64,000 nucleotides of DNA, taken from contig CM073194.1 in assembly GCA_037042915.1 (NCBI GenBank), positions 4,588,001 to 4,652,000 of the forward strand, written 5' to 3'. Shown here piece after piece: positions 30,221 to 43,635 of this stretch (positions within the stretch are counted from its first letter, which is position 1; every line of letters starts with the position of its first letter). The position numbers were made by a program, and so were the translations under genes. The DNA is from Auricularia sp. M13 (lineage: Eukaryota > Basidiomycota > Agaricomycetes > Auriculariales > Auriculariaceae). The notes under the pieces were generated by a model that saw only the letters and a list, made by a program, of their open reading frames with translations, was not told the origin of the DNA and made no database searches.

Positions 30221-31264
30221 CTATGGCAGCTCGGGGCCCGCACGTGGGATGGCAGCGTTGGTAGCGTGCACAGGAGGGACGCGGCTGAGCGACTGCAGGA
30301 GCGTGTCGACGGAGAAGCTCGCGCGCTGCTGCGCCGACTCAAGCTCTGCGACCTGCGCAGCGCTGATGCTCGTTGAAACACCAGCATTCAGATATGTCGT
30401 GCGCGACACTCGGCTGCCAGCGGTACGCTCGAGCCGCTGCCCAAATGCTTCTCCTGCGCAACGGACGGCGAGTCGTATACCGGCGCGTTCGTCCTTATCG
30501 CCGCCTCCATATCTGAGGATAATGGAGAGAGTAATTCGGAATCGCGTCAGTGTCCGTTTTTCCTGTGGCGCCGCTGACGCTGTGTTGGGCGCGAGTCGTC
30601 GTTGCCTTGCCGGCGGAGGCAGGACGCCGCGAGGAAGCCAAGCATAAACGCGACCTCGATAGGAAGCGCAATTTAGAGAGCAAGACAGTACGAGGCGACC
30701 GTAAAGAGGGGGCACTGGTGGAGGGATTGGCCGGGGAGGGTAACGATGGAGTTTCCATAACTTCGGCATCGTATACCTTGCGCAGCGGCGACGGCCACTC
30801 GTCGCCCGCGGCATATATGAGTCCCGTGCTCATACTGTAATTCGTGTCGGAGTCCAGGTTGACGAGCTCCAGCATTTTGACGTAGCACCGCGCGACGTCC
30901 GATTGTATTTCGGACGTGGGGAGCAAGCCCTGCCCACTGTCCAAGGTATACACGAAGGTCAAGTTTTTCGTTAACGCGCCGCCGTAGAGATTCACTCCAT
31001 TTGCTCCTATGTGCGAGCAAACGCTCGTTAGAATGATAGAAACTTGGACATGCGCCGCAAATGTAACTTTGGCTACGTACCTTGAAACAGAAGGAATAGA
31101 CGCTCGCCACTGGCCAGCGTAGAACTATGATGCACATTGTCGTCTAAGGGACTGGACGCGCACCAAGCCTGCCGCTGCCTGACCTGAGTAGCAGGATAGA
31201 CATATTCGTCGTTTTCGTGGACGCGCCAAGTGTCCTTGTTGTCTGAATATCTGACGCGGTTCAT
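30221..31264 (-). CDS. Receptor-like membrane protein with galactose-binding-like fold, exons partly resolved
   Basis: The 31264-31074 exon (INRVRYSDNKDTWRVHEN ... GERLFLLFQ) joins at a GT/AG intron to 30995 onward: GANGVNLYGGALTKNLTF, VYTLDSGQGLL, then LVNLDSDTNYSMSTGLIY. This is the usual order of one such beta-sandwich domain. A hydrophobic stretch (IEVAFMLGFLAASCL) followed by RRQ lies in another frame at ~30650, implying an intron in the stalk region, and a helical tail ends at 30221 (AAQVAELESAQQRASF ... RAGPELP). The N terminus is not resolved: the 31264 exon is preceded by a good acceptor, so at least one exon lies upstream. Single-domain relative of the genes at 3001, 10347 and 46502. 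Confidence 0.5.
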
Positions 31265-34200
31265 CCAATGCTTCCCGCTGCAAGAAACGAGCTGAAGAGA
31301 GAGTAGAGGGCGGATGCGCCGCTAGAGCAAGTCGTCGTGGGGAGTTGAGCTGAGCGCGCCAATTTGATGCTGGCACGCGGTTCCTTTGCTCCCGGTTATT
31401 TCGGCCCGATCCGGGCTCACTCCTCTTCTGGTTCACCATTTGCCACAGATTTTCCAACGACAGGTACGCACACAGGCGCGCAGACAGCTGCATTGTTCTG
31501 CGACACTTATTATGTTGTCAGCACGCACTTGCTCGTAGAATGTGCAACCCACCGCGACATTGCTCTCTTATTCGTCAGCAACCATTGCAATTGACAGCCC
31601 TGACTTGATGAAGCCTCACTGCCAGCCTATATTATGCTGGGTCAATTGCTTCCCACCTGCTCCAAGTGGTTCCGCAACCTGTGAACCGGCGAAACCTCGC
31701 CTAGTTCATTTCGTTTGGCCATCCACGCTCCCCGTTCCAAGCTTACCCATCAGCGCAAGAGACTGCAGGAGATCTCCTGCCCCTGGTGACGCTCTGGGAA
31801 TTGTGTGCGCCAATGACAACTCATTCCGAACTGTTTGGGTACGAGTCTCAGGCACTGTTTGGCGGTAACTCTTGCGTCGTGCAGCGGAATTGGAGGTCTC
31901 GGGCAGTGCGCACTTCGAAACATCTTCTCCAGGCACCTGCCAGTCCCTCCGATTGACATGTTTGCTTGCCGCACCCATTACGCTGAGATGTGGCCAATCG
32001 GACGTGCGCTACTGGCGATCATTGTGTTTCTATCGCGTGGTACCTATTCCTGGCTGGCTGGGGTACTGGATGGCAACATCACTGGTCCCGACGGCGACAC
32101 TCTTCCTGCGGTGCCAAGAGCGATTGGCGACTGGCTCGTTTCGGAGCAGCTTGTGACTGTCTATCGAGAACATGAATGAGCCTTATCTTGAGCCCCCAGT
32201 TATACGACGACATCGGTATCACACTCGTGCTTCGATCCCCGACCAGAAACACTTAGCATCGTGTTGAGTGGGCCCTAGTTAGCCTTTGTACGGGATGGAG
32301 CCACCGCGTTCCAAGAACGCTTGACATGTGTTATGTTTTGTCAGTGCGACACCGCGCCTGGCGACCTTGCATCACAGTGTCTGCACATGCAAAATCACGG
32401 TCCCTGAGCGGCTCTCTGTGTCCGGGGTCTCGACAATTCAATCGCAATGCGCATCACCTCCCAAACTTGGAGATCGACAAAGAATTCCTGGTGCCATGTG
32501 CCTCAACGCCACTCATGGGAGGACATGATGTCCACAGCTCGCGCCAACTGGCGAGCTCGAACCTCCGGCTTCGTGACCATGGTTCTTGTGTGGCGCATGG
32601 CAGAGTGCCAGCGGCTCCGCGTTGGACCCCTTTGCGGCTCCGAGAACGCTTCCTCTTTACGATGCGATGGTCTGTGCGCATCGGGATACGACCGGCCGGG
32701 TGCTTTATTGCCGCGGGCAGGCGGCCAGGGCTTAGCAGTCTGGCAGGGTCTTCGTTCGAACGGCCGTTCGATCTGCAGGCCACCTGCGGCGCATGCTTCG
32801 TACTGTGCCAATCCGGCGTGAAGGTTCCCAGGTACAATGCCCAAGTACCCACGTTTCAAAGGGAGGTGCAACCGCTCAGGGGACCGCAACTGAGATCTGA
32901 GACGCGTGCGAGCCCGGAGTATTCTGGGGCAGGAAACCCCGGCGCTGGTTCTACTATGCCTTGGTATTCGCGGCCTTCCTCTTTCAGGCCAGGCCAGAGA
33001 GCCACCCCGCGCCCACGGGGCAGCCATGTGAAAGCCTAACATCTCACTTGAGCGTGGCGGGGCCGCGGAGAACGCACGCGTGTCGCACACGTAAGTATTC
33101 ACAAATACACTTAAATATCCGCCAGCGAAGGCGTAATCGGTGTCCGGGACTCGCTCCACGTTCAACGTTGAACATTCACTCTACCATTCAATGCCTCCCA
33201 GTCGACGCCGCGGTCGTGCGCCAGCAGGTACGGGACCACCGGCGGAGCTATTTGCACCGGAAACTGACAGCGACCTCCTTTTCGACCGGACTGCCCACTT
33301 ATTACTGTTCCGTCTACGCCGGCCCTCCGCGCTGTAACGTCGTCTTGGTCCGTGCCACTCATCGTTGTCTCCGTGTTTTGACTTTTTCAAATTCGGCACA
33401 CACAGTCCGCCGCATGCTGCCTGCATTCATTCAATTGGACACCGCCGGGCAAATTTCTTCCCTCGGTATCTAGGCGCGGCTGCCCAAACGGCAATAATGG
33501 ATTTGCACAACGAGCTGCAGCGACGCGGGCTTCCCTGCAACTTTTCCTGGAAGCCACGCTGCATCCCGCCTATGAATCGGCCTACCTGGATCCTGGAGTT
33601 GTTCAGTGTGTGAATTGACTGGAGCATAGGCGTATTCCTAACCCCTCACTCAGTCGAGGACAGGCTCTACGCCAGAGGATCCGGAGCTACCATACGAGAT
33701 GCGAAACACGCAGCTTGCCGTCAAGCGCTGACCAATTTGCGTCGTCAAGTCGAGCGGGGTATTCTTTCCGACTGAGATGTGTTTAGACATGATACCCAGT
33801 GCTCGTGATAGATAATCTCTCTACTAATCGTCGACACGTAATCTGTACTCGCGGATTGCATTTGTTTGGATCGGCCAATCCGTACGTCCATCATTGCTGT
33901 CAAATTGCGTTTGCACTGTTATGGAACTGTGATGGCTGTCGGGCCACCGCCAGGACGGAATAAAAGGGTGTGATAGCTGAATCGATGACTCGAATATACT
34001 ACGGCTATGCTGATGTTGACCAGACAGCCGAGCGTTCACGCGGACGCGTCAAACATGAGTCCCGCCGCACTCTGCTTCTTTGGACAGTTTCCCCACGCAA
34101 TCTCAGATTGCAGTACATATCTCCCGAGCACACAAGACTGAAATCCTTTATTTCGGCTATTCCTGGCCGGAGTACAGCAGCCTCAGCGGCGGGGCTTCTG

Positions 34201-36548
34201 TCGCTGAGGCGAAGAATCTCCAGTGCGACCGGCAGTATTGGAATTGGTGCGCATCAAACATCGGTTCTCCACAGCCTTACATTTCCCTGAAAGTGAAGAT
34301 CAGGTCAGTGCACATGCTGACGCGTCTCATCACGGTGGGAAAAGAGCTGATCAAGCTCGGCGACGAGCAGGCCCTTGGTATAGTTCGGCCCTTTCAATTT
34401 TCAAGTTTCCGTCGTGGGAATGGGTACTCGATCCAGATCTGTTGTAACATTCAAGAGTGTACATAGCACATCTATCAGCCTTCATATGCCTCGGAATGTC
34501 CAGGAGACCTAGCAATGTATTCAAAGAGCAACGGGAGAGGGGAAAAGTACAGTTCCGAGTGACCGCAGACAATCGCGCGACTGATCGTATGCAGACCACA
34601 TGAGTTACGAGGTTTAAGGGTATCCGAAGACGGGCTGGCGACGTAGAGGACATTTGGTATCCCCCCTATCGTCGACAGCTTCGTCGAGAGTTTACGCTCC
34701 TCCGGCACTTCCTTGTTGAGCTCCGGGCATGGCAGGGAGCCTGGCCAAGGCCTGCATAGCGGCAGCCGTCCTTGAGGCCTTCTTGTTAGTGCCTCTGCCA
34801 GTGGTGAAGGCGGTCCCGTCAACTGTGATCTCACGTTAGCACGGCGAGGGCGCATGTGCAGCACTGGTCACAGCCAAGGTGAAACGCACTGAGGAGCGTA
34901 GACGTCCAGATGGGGGTATGAGGGGGTCCAGTGGTTGTGTCCTGCCAATCCATCGTGCGTCCCATCACCTGCAACTGATTGTGGAGCTCCATAATATGGC
35001 GGGAGGCTGCGATTCCGAGAGCTCGATGAGATACAGTCCCGAAGACATGAGGAACCTACACATTATGACCGATAGTGCTGCAATGACCAGGCGACGCTGT
35101 CCGTTGAGTGAAGTGAGTGGTTGAGGGGGCGGGACACGTTTCCGGTCGCAAACACCGCTCACAGGAATCCGCTGCTCTCCCGCTTGCCTCCGGCTAGTCC
35201 GGTCTTTATATGCCTCTACACCCTTAAGGCATCAACTCTGAGCCCATCCCAAGTATAAACCAGTGCTTTACTCACCAGCGCAGGTCCCGGGAAAATGCTA
35301 CCGGCAGCGAGGCAAGAATTCCGCCTGGTGGCACTTCGTCGACATTGGTCCCGAAACGCCGTGCCCGGGGACGCGCTCAGTGAGGGAGTCGAACGGCAGG
35401 CCTAGACGTCATGATCACCAGCTGAAACGTCCAGTCTTCCCCCGCGTTGCGCGGCCTGCATCGTCGTCACACGCCCAGAAATACGCCATTTCCACGGTCG
35501 ACATCACCTGTTTCGGGCCGCCGCTCGACACTGGCGGCCTGGCAAAACCGCAATCCGAGAAGCGAGCACCGCGTTCAGAATTCGAAGCATGCCGTTTCCC
35601 TGAGACCTGACCGATGTGAACATAGAAGCATGGGTGCGCGCACCAAGGCAGAGCGGGAGCGTTAGCGCAGTTCGCGCTTCCCACCGGGTGACCGGACTCG
35701 GAGCTCTAGCGGGAGCGTCTCAGGTTTCAGCAGCGCGCCGGGACGCTCCACACGAGGAGGATCATACGTGTTGCAGCTACGTTCAGTTGTGAGGCTGCAC
35801 CTCGTTCATGATCGATGCATCAAACGCAACCACCTAGTCTCCGGCCGTACCTTGAGAAGAGGATGGATTCGCGTGCCGTGCCTAGTTATGCGCGCCCGAG
35901 CGCATGCGTATCACTAACAGGTCTCCGCAATGCAGCTGATGGACGCCAGCATCGATCTCGAGAACATGACGTGCACGACAGGGATCCCGGGCGGCTTCAA
36001 GTCCTTGTCAAGTCTCATGCCCGGTCAGTACCGTCGCATTCAGTGGTCGCGATCTTCCAGGTATGAGCCCCTAGATAGATCCGCTCCACGTGGCGGACGA
36101 AACATAGCGGTTGCGAGCGCTGGAGTAGTGACCGTAACCATCCGGGGATTGAGCTTGATCGGCAAGGGACTTGACTGTCAGACTGCATCTCACGGAAAAG
36201 CACGACAGCACAGGAGGTTGAACTACGAAGGATTCACATTCTGATTCAGTTTGAATACCGGGAAAGATGGAACGAAGAGTAATTTGGTGAGGTAAAAGAA
36301 GAGTTGGAAAACGCGAGAAGGGCTACAGAGCTACGGGGACATTGGTTCAGAGATGCTACAGGATACGGGATGGAAGTGCAATACAGCCCACCACCAGCTC
36401 GAAGAGCCACGGCGTGGGCATAAGGCAAAAAAGGTATGCAAGAGGAAAGATGCAGGTAGTGTAGAAGACAAAATGATATGCAGGGATGGAAGCGGGACGA
36501 CTTGAACGGGGAAGGGAGCGCAGCACAATTCCCACGGTATGGGGACGC
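31265..36548. other. Gene-poor stretch, no supported gene
   Basis: 5.3 kb in which open frames are scattered over all frames without splice-consistent chains. Two weak candidates: a plus-strand frame at 34080-34466 (ILYFGYSWPEYSSLSGGA, CDRQYWNWCAS), downstream of an A/T-rich AATAAAAG at ~33960 and ending near a GT donor; and one at 35930-36060 (MQLMDASIDLENMTC). Neither matches a family I know. No LTRs, tRNA or rRNA seen. Confidence 0.4.
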
Positions 36549-37309
36549 TCAAGGCTGCGCGCGAAGAATCGGTAACGCGAGTTTGGCAGCCTTGTGGCGC
36601 GCCTCCTTCTTCGTCTTTCCGAGGCCGACCGACCATTCGCGGTTGTCAACTGCGCGCATCGTCAGCAGCTGCGGCAACAGAGCATGAAGACTCACTGAGC
36701 ACAGTGGAGCGCCAGTCCTTATGGATCTGTTCGTCCTTCCAGTCGAGGGCGCGGCCGCGACGCATGACTTCGTTGTGCAGTTCCAAGATATCAGTCTGTT
36801 TGACGGCAGCGGGGACTACGGAGATGCATTAGCCAGACCGACGACGACGTTAGCTCTCGGGAACGTACAGAGAGAAAGGTCCGCGTTGAGGGGTCTCGCC
36901 GGCGACGGGGGCGTGAGCGAGCCCTGTGAAGGTGCGTAGCGACCGCCGTAGGGGACAGTGGATTGCGGACGCATGGTATACGCGGCCTGGACGCTGTGGC
37001 CGTAGTTGGCAGAGGCAGGATAGGTGGAGGACGGACGCTGAACGACGCGTCGCGAGGGGTCGAGAGGAGAGGGTTCGAAGTCGGTGTGAGCATGAACGCG
37101 CGATGCACCGGAAGGGATACTGGGGTGTACGGCGAGCCCCACGGGGTAGTACGGAACTGAAGCCCGATCAACAGTCTACGACGACCAAGTGCTAGCAGCG
37201 ACAGACCTGGAGGCGGGCGCTGCTGCGGCTGCGGTGGCACGCCGTACGCGGCCTGGCGGTAGGGGGTGGGTGGCGCCAGCGGCGGCAAAGCTTGACGGCG
37301 AGGATCCAT
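36549..37309 (-). CDS. Double-stranded RNA-binding-domain protein
   Basis: Four exons: 37309-37207, 36 nt-plus intron, 37156-36869, 36815-36696, 36649-36549 (203 aa, phases consistent). The first ~130 residues are low-complexity and Pro/Tyr/Ser/Gln-rich (MDPRRQALPPLAPPTPYRQ). The C-terminal ~70 residues form a dsRBD: ILELHNEVMRRGRALDW (helix 1), STVLIDNREWSVGLGKTKKE (strands and loop) and the RNA-contacting ARHKAAKLALPILR helix. The KTKKEARHKAA segment is the diagnostic KKxAK-type motif. Basidiomycetes have many such short dsRBD proteins of unknown role; binding of structured RNA is inferred from the fold only. Confidence 0.8.
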
Positions 37310-40300
37310 GGAGGCGAGTGAAGCTGGTGCAGCGATGCTGGGAGCTGGGCAGGGAGTCGAGCTGTGGAGAGCTGCTTTTAAGCAGATGCGCGCGGGACCA
37401 AACACTAAGCAACTGCGGCCCCCAGCACCAGGAATCATTGTGATGGTCTATCGAGTGGCTCGGGGTCGCGCGTCCAGCGAGTATGTAGCTGTCATGAGCG
37501 CGTCCAAAGAACCCGGGAATGCGGAGCGATGTCCGTCGCGATCGGCGGCACGACAGTTGCAATAGGATAGCAGACGCTTGGACAATCCTAGGGGCCACGG
37601 CATCTGTGCGTGGAATCATCTTTTAGCACACATCGACGGGATAGCAATACACATACAATTCCGTACGCACACAGCTCTCGGGCGTATCGCAGGGCACACA
37701 ATAGATCCGGGTCGCCACACGTGACATCGGAAACGAGCTGGGTACCAGATAGCAAATAGATTAGATTAAGTCTTTTTCTCTGGTGTCACATACTGGGAGC
37801 CGAGCAACGCAGGATTCGATAGCAGTTCCGTGAACAGCGACGGAGACAAGTCCTGGAGCGTGCAGACCGCGATGCATGCCGGCATCTGCGACACGTTGCG
37901 AGCGAGACCGTTCGACGAGTCCCCGATTCGATACCGCGAGCGGGTTGTTCGGAGCAGGTGTGTCCGGCACGACGGGGCCCCGACGGTCAAGGCATCGAGG
38001 GGTGATATGAAATCAGCTGGCCGAGCGCGACGCGATGAAGCGTCACGGTTGCGGGATGGGAGTAGGTTGATGAGCAAGACGTCGATTTTGCAGTCCGCCG
38101 CTCGAACCGGACAAGCCGGTGACTGTCTTCTGCCTTCGCCGATGTCAGTGTCGTAAAGACCAGAATACCCTAATAACGAATAGCCAGCACCTGCTAGCCA
38201 CAGGCTCAATTGCCTCATGAAATCCGCCGGAAAACCTCGTCGTGGGCATGATCGCCAGAAGCCGAAGAAGCTACCGGGCGAGGACCAAATCGTGACTGGG
38301 CCAAGGCGCTAGCAAACGACGATACAGTCGCTTGGCTTTGCGCATGCCGTCTTGCGGAGAGCAAGTATCTGACCTCACGCCGAGCCGTAGTCTTCTGCCC
38401 AGCGCCGGCGATCTATCGGGCTGCCGATGCAGGCGAAGCGTGAACGGTGTCCGACGCGGGGTTACGCACCCAAGGGTCTGGTTGCAGTTCTGAACGTGGA
38501 CGGGTGGCGCCAATCAACCCGCGCTGAAATCAGTCCGCCGATGACTCCTCACGCGTCCTTACTCGCCCCAGCGTATCCAAATCCCATTGGATGTGTAGCA
38601 CCTGCTCAGAGTCAGGAACGCTTCAGCCACATGCGCACAAGCAAGACTACCCGATCGCCCATACCTACGGCCACGTGGGTAGGACATAAACACACCTGCA
38701 CTGCAATGTCTTTGAGGCCGGGGTCCTCGCCGGCTTCATGAATCCCCTTAGCGCTTCGGCGTCGAGAAGACTCGCTGTTACGGGTTACCTGCGCACGCAA
38801 GGCTTTCCCTGTGTGAGAACTGTCAGACGTGCAATTGTGCAATTACCGATGACGCGCCGTGAGGCCGGACTGCGCACACCACACGGGGACCCTCGGCCGT
38901 TTCGCAGCCTGAGGGGTACTGTATGGTGCATTAGCCATGCTTCAGCGCAGCGATCGGACTCCTAGAAACATCACCGAATCCGTCAGACAAGGCCTGGGAG
39001 TAAGTAAGACTGAATGGAACGCGTCCGCGAACCAGATCCGATTCCTCCAACCGTGGCCTCATCACACTCTTTCGCGCGAGCTGATACTGGGATCCGCCCG
39101 AATAGCAACGAGCATCAGCGCCCAAGCAGATCGGCCTGATAGTCCCCAGATAGGACGAAATGGGGCGCGGGGATAGAATCCGGCGCTTCTGCGCCGGACG
39201 TTGCGAGGTCACTGCAGCTGGCGCTAGAGAACCAATACGGAGAACGGAAGAGCGGCGGGGCAGATTGTTAAAGACGCGGTAACCAGGTCTTCCAGTTGGC
39301 AGAAAGAGATTATACTGCGCATACGAGAAGTGCCTTGCTGAGAATATGCTTCTGACTTGCGTCAAGCAGCCCGGTTGCACACCGGGAAGCTATAACAAAC
39401 AGACGCGTAATCATGCAAGCGGGAGCTCTATGGATCATCTGACAGCTGAATCGAAGCCACAGCAGGGAGAATCCCAGACGGTAGTTTTCTGTAACCCGTG
39501 TATCCCGGCGCTTTAGTCGAGAGCGGGAAAACTGGTGTGCCCGGGCCGCTGGGTCGAAGAAGCAATACAGGTTCCACGAGAAGAGAAGACATCCAATGTA
39601 GCCAGGAATGGGAGCAGGCATAGTGTCGGCTCGCAATCGCAACGCGGATATGATCGTCGTTTCGAGCACAGAAGCCAGAGAGCAAGATGATAGGCGCAGT
39701 ACCGGGGAGTAGCCAACGCAGAGGAGACTTGCAAATCAACTTGAGCAGTTGGATACCAATTTCCACGTTGATAAAAGGAAACAAACGACTCTTCAGTCAC
39801 GATGCCGCATGAAGGAGGATTCCGCGCTCGAGGTTAAGCATGCCATCCACTCGCCAGTTTGAGGAGGGGACATAGTAAATCAACAATCTTAACTTGTTCC
39901 CATTAATTCGAATGAAACGTTGTTTGCTTGACAAGCTGGCGGTCGCGAGGCGACGAATTCGTCGGTGCCATGACTGATCAGAGAAGCCGAGTGTGGCGCG
40001 GGTATACGCACATTAGATCTAGAAGCAGGGAGTACAGCGTGGGACCGCCGCTGTCTTCGCAGATTCGAGACAGAATAAGAAGGAAGCAAAGTCCTCGGAA
40101 CCGCGGAGACGCGGAGTACCAATTTCAGTCTCCATGCAGCTGCTGTCCTTTCCTTCAGAGTGCACCTGCCCACACATCTCGCGTCATGTGCATAAAATTT
40201 TAAAACTATGGAATATGTGAGTTCTGGCACTTTCTTCAATTCGTTATATTGCAGCTGAACCGCATCGACAGTCGGCGGTTTCATTTTCCCACGTTCACCT

Positions 40301-43300
40301 TCCAGACGCCTTCCACTTCGTAATACAGCTTCTCTTCTAAAGGGATTACGGCTATCCGCTGTCATTCATGATGTTCCGATACCACAGCCTACCACAGCTC
40401 CCGGCAAATCCGCCGCACAGGTTGACATGACTCGGAGACAATTCTAGACCGCAGATAAATGGGCATTGGTTTATGTTTGACAGGCGGTTCACTGGCGGCT
40501 TAGCCATCCGAATGGGTCGTTCTTCGTCCAAAGACCACATTGCCGTGTCGTAAGGTCCATTCAACGAGAGACAGAAGGGGGCTAGTGACGTGTGCGAGAG
40601 CCGGACAATCGGTCCTGCGGGAAGCTGCAGCCCGGGCCCCGGGGTCCAATCGCAGGCGCTGAGAAATGGGGTAGAGCCGCGCGGCATGGTTCACGTGCTG
40701 CGTCTTCATTGAAAAGGAACTCTAGAAATCGGACGTAGGAGCACTAGATACATAAGGAAACTGACTCACCCTCCAATAGCTTCGCGTCGAGAGTGCCGCG
40801 GTCTCTGGTGTGCTCTCCAGCTGGGCTGGCGAGAACTAGTCCAATCCGCCAAGGACCAGGACTGCGGTTGCTAAACAAAACTGTCTTATCGCTGCGCCGA
40901 GATCGATGAACAGACCCTGCTAAAGTGCTGTTAATGGAAGCCTCAGCTCACACGCCACATGCCGATGACCGACACCGGAGGTGAAGCTGAAGGCGCCCGG
41001 CAGAAGATAAACAGCTGCGGACCGTGGTCGCGCGGACAAAACGTTTTGTCCCAACATGGGTCTTCCGCTCCGCGTCAGATGATGTGAGGGAAAAGATAAC
41101 TCTTATCATGCCGACCGACTCCCGAGTGCATGTCCTGCCGATGTTTGTTGCAGCGTGCAGCGTATTTTGGCGTGCACTATTTCATGACACTGAAAAGCCT
41201 ACTGCAACCAGCCGGAAACAGCAGCCGTTGATATAGTGTGCCAGTCAGGTGTGCTCGAAGTGCCACAGCAGAATGATCACGGCGAGCGGGCGGAGCAGTC
41301 CAAGTTGCGGTTTCGCCGGGCCATTCTCACGCATGGGGCCATGAATTGGCGCAGTAAGGTACGATTCGGTCGCCGTGGGAAGGTGAGATACCGAGCTCCT
41401 GGTACATGAATACTTCAGCCTAAACTGCGTTCCGTGTGAGCTGTGCTCTAATGAAGCCATACGCAGAACTAATGCATCAACTCGCCGTTTGGACAGCTCC
41501 AAAACTCAGTACTCGCGCTTTGAAAGGTCTGCCTGGGCTGGAGTTGCTCGTCCGTGTAATAGTACTAATGCAGACTGCGCAATAAAGTCTGCCTTCGGCA
41601 TAATGAAAGCGCTTCATGAGCCCTGCCTCTGCGCGCTTCTCGTGTCGATTCTGTAGATCAGGGATGCTTCGTGGCCAAGAAGGGTGCGTGAGAAAGAGAG
41701 CGCCTCGTAGAGGATATGCATCATAGTCAGCCGGGACAGGATATGAATGAGATAGATTGGAGAGATTGACATCATGAAACCGGGAAAACCCTTGTACTGA
41801 CTGGTCGTGGCATACCCGTAATCTGACGGCTGATCTTGCTAGTTAAGGCAGAAGCAGGAGGGCATCAACCTGACGGGCTGCTGAATCGTCACTGAGGGCA
41901 AAGGAGCAGGTAGGTCAAGCCTGAATTCGCCTGATGTAGCCTGATCAGGTCGCGTCAGGCCGATATCAGGATTGTCCGGCACAGACTCCTTCGTGCCAGG
42001 TCGCGTCAGATGGGGAGCAGGCTGACCGCGCTCTGAGCACTCCAAGTCAGTCTCCCGTCGTGCTGAAGCCACGCACCCCTTCTAAGCAGGGAGTTCCTCG
42101 ATATTTCCGCTGCTGGTGTGCGCGTCTGGGCTGCTGCCTCTGAGACAATGACTGGGATGACTCTGTGTCAACCGGAAGTAGGAAATTCGTGCCTGCTCAA
42201 TGTTGCTGAAGGCATCTACTGGACATGGGCGGCAATTGTGGGACTTGTACGATTTCCGTGCCAATGCCATTGCCAAGTGCCACATGCCAAGGACCGTGCC
42301 GGCCGTGCTGCGCAGCATCACGGCGGCTGCGCAACGCTTAAAATCTTCATTTCGAAGTCCGGTGCCCATTCGCTTCCTCTTTCTCTTCCCCCCGCCTCGT
42401 CGACCACCTCGTCTACCTCGCTGCCTCAAGAGGCGGGCGTCAACCTCGCTGCCTCAAGAGTGCCCGCCTCAAGACTGCTCGCCTCAAGAGCGCCTGCCTC
42501 AAGAGCGCCCGCCCTGCCTCAAGCATCATGCAAGACGCAATCTACGGGGGATATGTTTTCTGGCCTGCTCACTGTCCAGTTCCGTCTTGCTGGCTCGCTG
42601 CTCCGTGGCTGTCTGGTTTGCTCGAGGATGCTGGCTGGCTCTTGGTCGTCTCTTGCTCGCGGTCGTACTATGGTGCTCTCTTCGTCGTTGCTGTGCTCGG
42701 AGTCTTGATCAATCGCTCGCGCTCCCACTCCATTGACGTACTAACATATTTTTCAGATGTTTCCTCCCCTTCGCGTGCCATCGCGTTATACCCTTCACAT
42801 TCGCGTCATCCTCCTTTGTCCACCGCACCTCTGACGTCCACGTGTCCATCCCGCCAACCTCATCGTTATCTCGTTATCTTGCGTCTCTTTTCCCTGTATA
42901 TACGCCGGTCCGCAATATACATCGTTTTTGCTTTACTTTCTGTCAAGCCCAAAAGCAATAATAAGTGAATTCCGAGCCCATTGTAGCCGTGAGCCAGAAG
43001 CGGTCCTAGACCCCGGAAACCGCTTCTGCTGGCCAGATTCCAGTCAGTCAGTTCACTCCCAGATAAGGTGGTGGTATGGCTGAGACGTAGATGACGCTCT
43101 CAGAAAATCGAAAGGCATTCTGACGGCATTCTGACCAGAGTGTTGTCGGTCTGAACCGGATTTGATCATGTACTTAGGCTCTTGTGATGACGGAGCAGAC
43201 TGATCCCTGCTGCCGGATAATGATATGCCATATGGGGTCTTATCGGCCAGATGCAATCTGATACAGCCGGATCCCGCGATCTCATATATTTCCCGATTGC

Positions 43301-43626
43301 ATGATGGAATAGGCATCCGACAGCCATCAAGCGCTTCATCTCGGCAGGTCGAAGGGGCTCAACCGCTGCACTGGCTGAAGGATTGGAGCAGCAGGAAAGG
43401 CGTGTGTGCTTTGGTCGGAGCGAAACTCGGGTAATTGCCAGTAGATGGCATGAGTTGTGAAAGCCACCAAACCATCGGTTGCCCGTCACAAAATGACCGC
43501 CTGAGCGCTTCACATTGCCCAGAAGATCCGGAACTAAATGGGTTGCAGCAATGAGACGGATAATCACGGCTACCGTTGCAAATGCATGCATTGAATTGCA
43601 CCATGCGATGGTCAAGTGGGTTGCAT
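37310..43626. other. Long gene-poor stretch
   Basis: 6.3 kb without a supported gene. The best open frame is minus strand 38218-37766, starting MRQLSLWLAGAGYSLLG and ending LLSNPALLGSQYVTPEKKT; its end looks protein-like but I recognise no family and find no flanking exons. The remainder has normal GC and no long frame. A minisatellite lies at 42421-42530. Confidence 0.4.
42421..42530. repeat. Minisatellite of CCTCAAGAG-type units
   Basis: Six to seven copies of an imperfect 14-16-bp unit (CTGCCTCAAGAG + CGCCCG and variants) between 42421 and 42530. It lies just downstream of a CTCGTCGACC/ACCTCGTCTACCTCG run. Non-coding as far as I can tell. Confidence 0.6.
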
Positions 43627-43635
43627 GCCCGTCGT

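Noticed and set aside
30221-30814. 197-codon frame as a separate gene
   Set aside because: Only its last third looks protein-like, and it fits better as the cytoplasmic tail exon of the receptor-like gene starting upstream.
31265-43626. LTR or retroelement fossils in the gene-poor stretch
   Set aside because: No paired terminal repeats, reverse-transcriptase or integrase blocks were recognised by eye; a profile search could still find some.
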